Below, one piece after another: positions 26,288 to 38,300 of a stretch of DNA of 64,000 bases. The number at the start of each line of letters is the position of its first letter. The stretch's first letter is position 1. A model generated the notes under the pieces. That model saw only the letters and a list, made by a program, of their open reading frames with translations, did not search any database and had not been told where the DNA came from. The translations under genes and the position numbers were made by a program. Source of the stretch: Ptiloglossa arizonensis (taxonomy: Eukaryota; Arthropoda; Insecta; Hymenoptera; Colletidae); contig NC_135061.1 of NCBI RefSeq assembly GCF_051014685.1, positions 3,371,029 through 3,435,028 on the forward strand, in the 5' to 3' direction.

Positions 26288-29200
26288 TTAATTCTTGCTA
26301 TTACTACGTGGACTCGCAGGCTGACTGTTTGCCTGTTGCGCGCGTTGAATGTAGATATTTAAAAGCTTCAGTTTACTGGTATACAAACAGCTGAGATGAG
26401 GCTTCAGGACCTCTTCGCCGACTGCCAAATGTATCGCTACCATGCAGAACACGGCACTTTTGCGCACCGCGCTTTCATAATCGTCGTAAGCCTAATGATA
26501 AAGATAGGTATTAACGCCACGCGTAGAAAAAAGGTAAGGTATCTATAACGAAAATATTTCAAATTACCTTAATGAGACCAGGCATAACTTTTGACAAATG
26601 AGGCTCTATCGCATCTCGACCCCAATGTTCCACTACTTTGTGCAGCATTTTAATTGCACCCATGTTTAGGGGATACGGTTCTGTAGTTATTATGGTTGAT
26701 ACTAAATGAATTATTTGTTCTGGTTTTAGAACCATTGCTATTGTTGCAGCACATTTTTCTGCTATCCAAAGAATCTATTAAAGGTAAATATAAACAATTA
26801 ATCATAGCATTGAACGATGCAGAAAAACTATAGTCTGTTCAACGAGTCAAATCACCAGATATAAACAAAACATGCACGTGCTGAAACACAAACGAAGGGT
26901 AGTAGCCACAACTATTGGCTGCGACAAATAATTAAAGTCATTTGTTCATTCCAGGGCCGAATTTGTATCATTTTCTAAACATAGAAATACAATAAAATTT
27001 CTACGCCAATTATAACCATTCCGAAAATCTCATACAGAAAATGTTGCAATAGCTGGTGATTCCATTCATCGAACGAACTATAATTTATATCTATTAATTT
27101 ATACAATTACTGAAGATCTCGAGTTACTGCTGCTGCTGGAAGAATCTTGTTTCTGGTCGTCCAATTTGTACACACTAATTACTTTCAGAATGAGAAGTTC
27201 AGGATAAACGGAAAAACTGTCTACAAGTTCTGGGCACTTAAGCATATCGATAAATGTTTGTAGTACTTCTACTTGCATTTTCTTGTTATCATTAGTCAAA
27301 CTATCTAATAACGTTTTGAGCAGTTTCCTAAAAAATAAATAAATAGAAAAAAAAAAACAACTTAGTCCTCTGATAATTGTGATTACCAAATGTACGTTGA
27401 TGGAACAAAACCTACTTAAAATTTTGTTTTATATACGAGGCATCTCCTTCTCGAACATATTGCTGAAACTCTTGTAGAGCTGATACTTTCTCTTCAGTCT
27501 GTGACACCTTGGATTGCAACGTTTTAATCATATTATCTAAACATTCTGGCCTCTTTGCCGAATCGGGCGATGATCCTGCAATAAGTATTGAATCAATGAA
27601 ACCGACTTTCGAATAAATCAAACGTTAATTAATTTCTGTAACACAAAATGGTAAACGTACCATGCGTTTTGTAACCGTTATTTTCTTGAGGTAAAATGAG
27701 ATCTCCGGCAATCGTATCGCTTGAACCATTTACCGTAATATTTGTTACTGACCGTCCTCTTTGCGTGGGCGAAGAAACGGAAGACGATCGACCCTAACAA
27801 TACCAAAACGCTATACAAAACATTACACTTTATAAATGATATCCACATATTATCTATTTTATTACCGAATTACACAACGTGAGACCTTCCATTTTCTCTT
27901 CTACGTCAGCCATATTACTAATTCCACTGTCTTTGCTGGTAGTCGCTCGTTCTAAACGCTCGAAACCGTAATTCTGAATTTCTGCTGTCGTACGTCTCAA
28001 TGATCTGTAGGAAGCACTTTAAAATTAAAATGACAAAGAATGCTAAACCATTGGATCTTCGTATTAGAGATATGCAAACAACTGACTTATAAACTTCCTC
28101 CAAGTTCTCGTCCGCATTGTCAATATCGCCTTTAGCTTTTGAACGAGCTGGAGAACTTTGCGCTCTTGGAGGTGGAGTACCAGGTGACGCTGGATTACTT
28201 GTACCCGAGGATTTTCTTAAATGATTCTGTACTAATGGCAGCGCCGCCTCCTACGATGTTCAAATATATTTTAGGAAAAGTATGATCTATTTACCATTTT
28301 GTTTATGGACTATTTTTAAATAGCCTTACTTGATAATACTTTGGTAACTCGGCCAATATCATAGTCACTTTCGGAGGATTTAAATTATACAATGATATAA
28401 CAGCATTTTGTGCATGTTTTCTAACTTCCTGGCTTTTAACGTCATTAGACCAATCGAGTAACCTTGCCAGCGCTGACCCAGCGGAATTATTAAGTGCAGA
28501 CGGCTCTGCTGTTTCTGCGATTTGCGTAATAAACGTAAGTGTGGCTAGTTTTACACGAGAATTCGGCGTTTGTGTCGGATCTGTCAGATACCTCATCACT
28601 GCAGGCAGAAGTTGTTCTCCTGGGAAACATTCTCTACAAAAGCAAAAAGATTCAAACTGTTACCAAATATAATTCGAACATTTATACGAACTTTGAGGAT
28701 TATACTTCTCGTCTCACCTGACAACATCGAGTGTCTTATGGATTTTTGCTAGTATTGACCCGAGTAAATCAGTGCCTAATTTGTTCATGAGTCTTGCACA
28801 CAATACGTATAGCCAATCGCCAAGATCTTCGCTATGAGTAGCTACCAGTTCGTTTAATGTGTCCAAAAATAAACTGAAGACCTTTGTATGAGAGTCCATA
28901 AACATTTTGGTAAAAATATCCGTCACTTTTCGTAACTCCGTCGCCGTAAGTGTATTTCCATTTGAAAGAAAATGCTGCAATCCAACTAAACCTTCTTTCC
29001 TGTCTCCCCAATGTTTATGCGCACAATTTTCAATAATGTCCTTAATGTCCTGTAAAATAACAATTTAGTTTACACAACAATGAGTAATGAAATTATCACA
29101 GCAATGAATTTAAAGTCTTATTTGAAATGTAGGTATTATTTTTTGGTTTTTGTATTGCCGCAGAAGAGTATAGTATATAAAATATCGAAGATATTTGCAT

Positions 29201-29301
29201 CAAGTAAATGGAAATGAATATTAAATTTAACAAACCTTCGGGATAGATTGATCCCACATATCACGATACAGTCTTTGTTGAGAGCCACTCCATGAGAACG
29301 A
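26288..29301 (-). CDS. chb: CLASP exons for TOG3, last linker and C-terminal CLIP-binding domain (ten exons)
   Basis: Exons are 29236-29301, 28718-29049, 28330-28633, 28087-28250, 27866-28004, 27661-27793, 27416-27575, 27111-27327, 26568-26774 and 26288-26491. TOG3 reads HKHWGDRKEGLVGLQHFL, FTKMFMDSHTKVFSLFLDTL and EVRKHAQNAVISLYNLNPPK. The linker is Ser/Pro-rich (SPGTPPPRAQSSPARSK). The C-terminal domain reads QFQQYVREGDASYIKQ-like sequence, then KMQVEVLQTFIDMLKCPELV, a serine run (SSSSSSNSRSS), AEKCAATIAMVLKPEQIIH, YDDYESAVRKSAVFCMVAIH and a short polar tail ending NSKN. The donor at 27110 (TCA|GTAATT) is chosen because reading on meets a stop after three codons while splicing restores the family sequence. 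Confidence 0.94.
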
Positions 29302-32300
29302 CTAATGGGTAGATGGACGATGGACAGATATGGAGAACAGAACGGCGCATCGCGTTAGTCCAAACCAAACAAATACGCCGCAACAAAACCAAAAGAAAAA
29401 ACCAAACATGCGTCATCTACACTGTTATAGGATGCTGAAAGCGCTGCTTTCTTAAGCTTCTCGCCTGAATCTACCCCATAGGGGTAGGAATTCGGGAAAT
29501 GATATATGTTTATAATCAAGGATGGTAAACAAACTCAGTAAAAAAAAATGTAATTTTATTACGTTATAAAATAAAAGTGTTCAGGAACTTACTTTGTGTA
29601 AAATGTCAAACAGTGTTTTTACACAAGCGAGTGCAAGTAGCATAATTTTCTTGAACCTTATATTTGCAGATATATGGTAAAAGCATCTTTAAATTGCATA
29701 GCAAATAGAAATCCATAAATACATGTAATTTTGCAGCCATTTGTAGTATATTTTATTGCACATAAATATTAGAAAAGCATTAATAAATTAAATGAACATC
29801 CAATAAGGAAGCATAATGGCATATAATAATTGTTTGAATAATGTCTGTAATGTTAATGCAGAGTGATACTTGTTACAATGTACATGAAACTAATGTATAT
29901 TGTTTTGGAATGTCATTACGCCAGGTACAGCCAATGAGGCATTTAATCATTTATTCGTTAAGAATTTCTAATAATGAAATTTGGGACCTGAAAGGGTGCA
30001 CATCAAACAATTACAAGAGCGTTGCTGAATATAAACATGTTATAAACTACTAATTGCGTTATTACTTTACTCTTCTACTGTAATCGTATTAAGATGCAGT
30101 GTTGGGCACAATTTTATTGAGATAACTATTATAAATATTTTTTATTCAAAATTATTCGAATAATATCCAATTCTGATAAGACAATTGTTATTCCATTGTT
30201 TTGACAAAAATCTGTGATATTTTCTTTACTTACGTCGTTCGGTCGTCTGAAGCTATCCATGCTCCGTTCTGAACATATACTACTGGTTTCACTGTCATCG
30301 CTGTGGTCACCTTTTACCCTTGGCGTTCTTGTATAACTGTCGATATTATCAAATGTAAGCGCATCTGCTAATGCTGATTCCGCTTCGCGTGATTGCTGCA
30401 ACATCTTTTGCGCCATGACTGGTCTAGACTGAGGTCTATCCGTAGGAGACATATGCAAATTTCTTCCCCTACAAATTATAAAATACTCCTTATTCATATA
30501 GCCAAAGTAGTAGTAGACCCAGGTGAAAACGAAATGTTCAAGTAAATACCGTATTTTGCTTGCGAAACTTCTATCCATTCCAAATCTCTGTGGGCTGGGT
30601 TCACGGCTATTACCGGTACTCCTGATTCCGTGTCCAGATAATCGTCTGGGTCTCGCAATCAAGGATTCTCCTTCACGATTATACGTCGCGTAACTCAGCC
30701 TAGATGATGGTGATCCCGACCGACTGCTGGCTGTTACCATATCATAGATGAATTAAGTTAAAACTCTTCTAATATCATATTTCTTTAAAATGTCGAGAAA
30801 CTTTTTTCTTTTTACTCACGCTGAGATTGCGACACTCCGGACATTCTCGTTCGTGTTCTTGCAGTTCTTTCTGGACTAGCAACCGTTATGGTGTCTGGTG
30901 ATTTACTAGGACGTGCTACAGATGACATAATAGGGAGCGCCTGCTTGAAATGTATAACAACAATAAGGATAATTATTTTAATAATTACTACTCACGGAGA
31001 GAAGCTTTCTGTCTGCTGATATTTGCATACATCATTCTGGCTTTTGCTCTTTGTGCAGCTTGCAAATCTATAGCGCTAGTGGACCTAACACCTGACGTTC
31101 CGCGATCTGAAGAAAAATTTGAAAGATATACATAAAAATACTGAAGACATTTGTGTCGCGTATATTGGATGCATTTAGTGCAATATTCTAAATCGCGGTG
31201 ATCTTTTCAAGCATCAAACAAGAACGTAACAATTACAATGATTGTCAGTGGGTCTTTGTAGAACTGGAATACCAGACTGACGATAAGACCGTGGCAAGGA
31301 CGGAGTACGTCTGAGCGGGCCATGTGGTTGACCCGAAGTTTGATGCAAATTTTCCGTACTACCTTCATACGTTTAATGTAAAGAAGAATCACAAAAGCAG
31401 CATGAAAAAAAGTGAGAAGTATTTTACACTGCGTTGCTATAACTGAGTCTCTGCATTTATATCTAACCCCATTACTATCTGTCACAAGTACTATCTTCTT
31501 TTAATTAAATAAAAAATGAATGAGGTTTACCTGCGGCACTCATTGCTGGTCTAGAAGTTCTCGGACTAACACTTGCTGATCTCGTGACTACGTTCAAACT
31601 GTTAATACTACCACTATTGCTAAGAGACATTAACGAACGTTTGTATGCAGTGTCAAGACTGTTGAGCAACGCTTCTGCTTGCTCGGGAAAATGATCTTTA
31701 AATGCCCAATATGATCTGAAAGTATTTAAAATAGAGTTTGTATTTACTATTCTTTCGGAAAAGTGAGCATTCAATAACATTCAAGTATAAAGTATATTTA
31801 CTTCCTAGCAAAAGCTCTAGCTTCTGAATCCGAATCTGCAATACCCTTTTTAATCGTGTCTTGTAATATTTGTACATGTTTCTGCAATATCTGGGTAGGC
31901 CACGTTTGTAGAATTAGATTTAGATATTCGCACGAAGCTCGTCGTATGTCTTTACTTTTGTTATTTAAACACGAGGTGATAATTGGCACGAAACGACTGA
32001 AGTGTGTATTTTGAAGAATAAACCTCACAGCCACAGCACCGGCAGTTGCTACAACCTAAATGATCAAAATTATTAATACAAGCTTTACAATATCTTTACA
32101 TTTCCTTCTTGTCGGTGGTAACAATTTGTTACGAATCTCACCTTGGCACTATTTTGTATGAGATTCATTAAGGTGAGTAAAACTGCCTCTCCAAAACTAG
32201 CAAATTTATTTTTCAAATGTTGACTAAGAAATGCTAAAGTAATGCACGCTTCCCTGACAACTTGTGACCTAAGATCGGAGCAAGCAACTTCAAACGGTCT

Positions 32301-35300
32301 TTGCACGTTTTTCAAACATTCTAGGAAGTTCTCGTAATTTGTACCACCCGCGATAACAATAGATCTTAACTTTTTCATCTGTAAAGTAAGGTAAGTTCAT
32401 TACATGTGTCCACTGATTCAGACTGTTACGTATTTTAAAAACGGTTTAATTCTTCCAACACATACACTTTCTGTCCTTTGTTTCCAATCTTTCTTGTCAT
32501 CACCCACGTTATCTTTGATAACTTTCATCTGTTCTTCCAGATCCTTTGCTGAAAACAAATTTACCGATGGCACATCTTCAAATGCTGTAAGGAAAGTCTC
32601 CTCATCAACGGCACCAGCCTGACCTAGATACATTAATCAGAAGTTTATACATTATATTAAAACATGAACATATATACTACTTATCATGAAAAAATGTCGT
32701 TCTGCAATGATTTTTGCAATTGATTATGGTAATCCAGAAACATTTTGATTCTAAATATGATACTGTCAGAAATTTTTAACACGCTTTACCTTTGAATTTA
32801 TGAACTTTATAAATTGACAAAAGTTTCAAATGTATATTATATGATACCTTATCGTCCTACATATTTTATGCTTCACAGTATTATGAAGTGAAGGTGACAT
32901 AAAAAGCGGTGCAATTGAAAAAATATTATAGATGTGTAAGCATCTTATTAAATTTCACACACCTATTAAATAAAGCGCAAACAAATAAAGATAAAGCAAT
33001 GATATCCAAAGGTCTTAAACCAAAATATGCATGGCACATGACCAGTATTATTTTGACCAAATTTGAATAATTTCTTATTTCTTGTATTTATATCATGATG
33101 GATGTTTATAGAAAAGGAAGAAAAAAAATAACACAAAGGCACCAAGTTTTTAACAAAACATATAAATTATTTCACGAACCATCATGATATAACACAAAAC
33201 TAGTAAAGCCAATGGAATTTTAGATACCTGGTGTCGATTTTATTGACACGTTTCGTTTGACGGTTGCTGCCCTTGGAACCGTGTGTGATGCATTACCAGG
33301 TCGAGCTGTCATGCAAGCGAATAATTAGCATTCTCGTCACAAAAATGTCAACAGTGTATTGACATTTTATTGGCGAATGATGGAGAGACATCATTAATAT
33401 TATTTAAAATGCTGAGCCACAGTAAGGAGAAAGCATAAGAGTTATAAGTTAGCACGCTTCACACCTGTGCACTGGTTGCAGGAAGAACATGTGTTTCCAT
33501 AAAGTTAATCATAAGATTTGCAACACTCGCGTGAATGAAGTGAAATAAGTAAAACACTTATGTTTTAAAAAATAATGGAGCATTTGCTTGTAGCACACAA
33601 AGCGCTTTCGCTTACATATAACATAACAGTAAAATAAATGTAAATTCATTAACTAAAGGTTAATAATTAAATATATTACTTGGAAATTATAAACAAATTT
33701 GAATTAAAACCTTGAGGTGTATTTGGCTATCTTATTTTACCTATCTTATTTTTTACTTTTCTAAGTGAGCAAGTATAACATTTAAAATATTCTAATATAC
33801 TATGCTTACAAATACAATGATCATTTTATTATACTTCTGACAAAAATTAGAGAACTGTGAGTTAAATGTATTTTATGATACACCTGAATTACTATATTGT
33901 AATGTACCATGCTTGAAATAAAATTAAAATAATTATTTATAATATACTTTAGTCTTATTAATTTGTACAGAATTACATATATAAGTAGTTCTGAACAAAA
34001 TGTACAAGTACCTAAAGCAGAAGATGGAATTCTTGCAGGTCCAAATTGTCCTCTTTTTGGAGGAGCAGCTGACCTTTTCACGGGGGCAGACTTAATCTAT
34101 AACATTTATATTTATCCCATTTAAATGCACAGAACTAACAAATACATATTATTTTATTTATTTATATCCAATACTTACAGCTCTGTCTGGCTCGTCTGTA
34201 CTCTTTCCAACTGGAATAGAAAAAAAAAATATAAATATATAAATATAAAAATATAAACACATACACATTTATAGATAAAAGTTTAGCAAAAGAATTTCTT
34301 TGTGTAAAAATATTTTTTCTTTAAAGGTAAATAATTAATCCATGGAGTACAATCTATTATATGGAATGATTTATTTTATTCAAAATTTTTTAGAACTGTG
34401 TACCTAAGTCTGGATATAGCCATGGTGGTTTGTGAATGTCACAATGACATCCTCTTGCTCTAGCACCTGGATGCTTCACAATATTATCCCACTGAAGAAT
34501 CCATTTACTACTTGGATCCCATATCTTTTTATCAATACTAGGATATTTTTTTAATCCTCTATGCAAGCAGCGATGGCTGCTTGACAGCAGTATACCAGCA
34601 TCATTCATTTTATGAAGAAGAAAATTGAACACACCACAATCAGTGAATAACAGTTTCTGAATGATCTCTGAATGTTACGTAAAGTACAACTTATATTTCA
34701 ACATGATTCAAAAAAACACTACCACAGTATAAGAAATCTTCATTGTGACATAGTACGTTAGCGCTATCTTCTTCTTGCATTCTTAAAAATTAACGCGTCG
34801 CTAATTAAGATGGCACATATCGATAAACGAAGTTAAACAAACGAAATATTTTCGTAAGAGGAGCAAAAGACTTCCGCTTGCTTAGGTACAAAACTTACGA
34901 GAAAAACTCTAGGAAACGTGAAGTACACGTATGTAAATATGTATAATACATATTTTCACATCGATTGTCTTAAAAACGAAAACTCGTGCAAATACTTTAT
35001 TCCCCACTTTCGATTTATTTTTCCAACGTGAACTGTCACTTTTTGTACCATGTATTTAGAAACACTATGTACAGGCCAATCCCGGTAATCGACACGTGCG
35101 TCGGTGAAAGTGATTTTCAGCGTTGCTTTAATTATTAGGAAGAGGATTCTCTTAATTAGGTACAATTTTCTAATTAGCGTTTCGTAGACTGAATGTAAGT
35201 CTGCAGAATGTTATTGATAAAATTGTCGAAGTAACTACAACGTGAACATTATCCTTTGGCAATACACGATTTCTCAAACGATTTCCATGCACAAGTCCTT

Positions 35301-38300
35301 TTGCGACTGAACGCCATAAGGCTTCTTCCTATCCAAACCGTCGATAATTATCGACAGTGGTCGTCGACGATCGATAAAAATCGAACAGAAATGTTTCATC
35401 AACTTACAATGTAACAGAAATTCATAATTGAACCGATCTAAAAGACGTCAACAACTTTAGAATTCTATTTCAGATATTTCCGACATATTTATTTACCCCT
35501 GTAATTATCATACATCATGGTATCAAATGAAACGATATAATTATTAATATAAAATGTATAAAATATTGGGTAATCGTTACCGATTGAGCCCTAAAAAATA
35601 TCGGGTACGGGTTCAACGTGCTAAGGTGAGAAGCTAGATTTGCATCCGCGATATCATTCGTAATAACCACGGCAATGAGACACGAGAGAGTTATTTTCTC
35701 ACGTTACAGATAGCGCGCAGCAGCATCCTCGTCACGTTTAATTAGACGAAATCAGGTTTGAGCAAATTTTGCTTGAAATTAAAATAAAATGTAATGATTT
35801 AAACGAGTAGTTCTTTTTCACGATTTGATCAGCCAGATCGAAAATAATTTTTCGTGCAAGTGACGTTTTGCGATCGCAGTTTATACTGTCGTTACATAAA
35901 CTAAGAAGGAAACTTATGAATTAAATTCAAGAGAAGCAATTAAACACAGGTTCGAATAGTATTTCCGAAGAATGTAATTATGAAAGTGCCCAAGGTCGAG
36001 ATCCATTCAATAACTTCCCGCCTGTCTTTTTGTTTCAGGTAAGAATTTTTCCACAAGGTATAATGAAACAATCGAGGATATGTTAAAATAAAATGAATTG
36101 CTTTTCCAAGGATCATTGCGTCACGGATACAGCATGCGGCGTTTACGCGTAATTCATTACCGCGCATACACGTGTACAAGCACGAGCCATCGTTCATAAT
36201 ACATCTTGTATCGGTATCTTAGATTTACCTCTGGACAATTTACCTTTCGCACAATGTAATAGACATTGATTACGCGTCCTTTGGAGAAAATCTAACTATC
36301 GATAAGAAAATCTTCCTCGAACATTTCGATGAAAGTGAAATTCGTTCGTTCGTTCGTTCGTCCGTCGCCACGCGCGCGCGCGCGCGCGAGAAAGTGCATT
36401 AATAATTCAAAGAAGCTATTATTTTTTTCAGCACGTTTTCTGAACTTCTTCTAGACTTCGCGGCGACGTTACGCCGTAAAATCTTCGTGACAGAATTGCA
36501 TCGGTTCGTTTCACGCGACGACGTGACAATTCGATGATTATTTTCTTGCTGTAAGTTGCGACGAGTCACTTTCGGTCCAAACCGAATCAACGGACGTGTT
36601 TACGTGAATGCGGTCGACAGCGGAACGAATCTCTTCGCGTTCCATTCTCGAAACGCGTCAGTCACGATGACTATTTCCTCGCGGGACACAATCGTCATCT
36701 TCTTATTCGCTTCTTTTTCTGTTTACGAAATACCTCACGTTCGTTAAAACCGACTAACAGAACAAAGGAATGGTTAGTTTTCCACTGCAACAACACGTAT
36801 CTACACGATGCGTTTCCTTTACCTATACGATTAACGTTACCAACGAAGAAATTTCGTTATCGCTCGGTAGCGAGTTGCTAATCGCGAAACACTGCAAAAT
36901 ATCGTACGCTCGCCGAACGTTCGAATATGTAACTGACACGATGGGCACTTCTACAACGAATTAGTCGTCGAAGTGGAAACAACGTCGGAGAGATGTCGTT
37001 GGTGACTTCGTTGTATTTCGATACAGCTACGTCTGATCAGGTAAACAAACGTGTCGGGAGAAACTGAAACGATCGTCCTTGCCCATTGTCCGTGAACGGC
37101 AGTGAAGCACGTATGTATTCGGTTAGAACGCGTCACTCGCCCGACCCGTGATCGTGTTCGGCCCGTGACACAGAAAAAAAAAAGATCAAGATCACCACCG
37201 GCCACAAACTGTTAAGATTCTGGATACATTCGACGCATCCGGCGAAACTGCCACTTATAAACGTCTAGCTACGAGAGACACGCGTCTCTCACGTTGCTAA
37301 ATGGCGACTCTCGTTTACTCTACGAACTCTCCCGGTAAGCGCTGCTTACGCGCGGATAGAAGGAAGGGGACCTTCCCCTATCGGTGCCCCTGATTGGGGG
37401 ACCAAATCGAGGGATCCATCGCAACGAAGAATACATATCGACCATCTGCCAAAAAATAGTCGATTTTCTTTCGTTAATTATTAATCGTTTACGAAGACGA
37501 TGCAACGGGGAATATCGACACGAGGGGAACCGAGAAGATGACCACGGTCGTTCGGGTCACCGATTTAATTCCAATTATTCGTGTCTTGCGTTTCTTCGAT
37601 CCTTCGACCGTTATATTTGCCCAACAAAAGTGTTCAACATCTGTAGACGTTCGACAAAAGCGCTCGGGAACGTATAGGCTATTATTCGAGCAGTTTACCG
37701 CGTGCGGTGAACGCCTTTCGGCGTTCGATGAAATTAAACAATGCACGAAGCGTAAAGTCTCCCGCACAGAGAGCCGGTTTTACGTTTCGTGTGCCTGTCG
37801 TTCTCGGTACAAACAAAGGTACCGCAACTGATTCTGCGATTCTATTTTTAGATACAAAGATATGGAATTTTTCGCTCAAATAAAAAAGAAATCTAGTACA
37901 TCGTGTACTAAGTTGTTATCGCATTACCAAACACGATATGAAGGAAGTAAGACGAAATTTTATAGGCGACAGCCATGTTCAGATATCAGGTTTAGGGGGG
38001 AAAAATCTGCCGACCGAGTGAGTAGCTCAATTGACGAGCAGTCGCCTGCGAAACAAAAGATCCCGAGTTTTCGAGTGCTTCGGTTTTCGGTAATTCGATC
38101 GGCTCGATCATCGTTTCTTGCAGCAATTTCACTTTCGGGATGGGTTTTCAAAGTTACGATCGCGTTATCGACTCGTTTATCAGAAACGAATGACATAATT
38201 AAGCGCGCTTGTGGTTGCGTCCAAATGCAAAAACAAGTTCATCGGAGCGATCGGATATTATCCGGTTGCAAAACCGACGGACAAATTGACGGTCCACGTG

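Noticed and set aside
30950..31135. 61-codon plus-strand frame
   Set aside because: Antisense to a CLASP exon; a shadow.
31207..31485. 92-codon minus-strand frame inside CLASP
   Set aside because: It sits in the intron between the CLASP exons at 31531-31715 and 30996-31106, and skipping it preserves frame. No motif.
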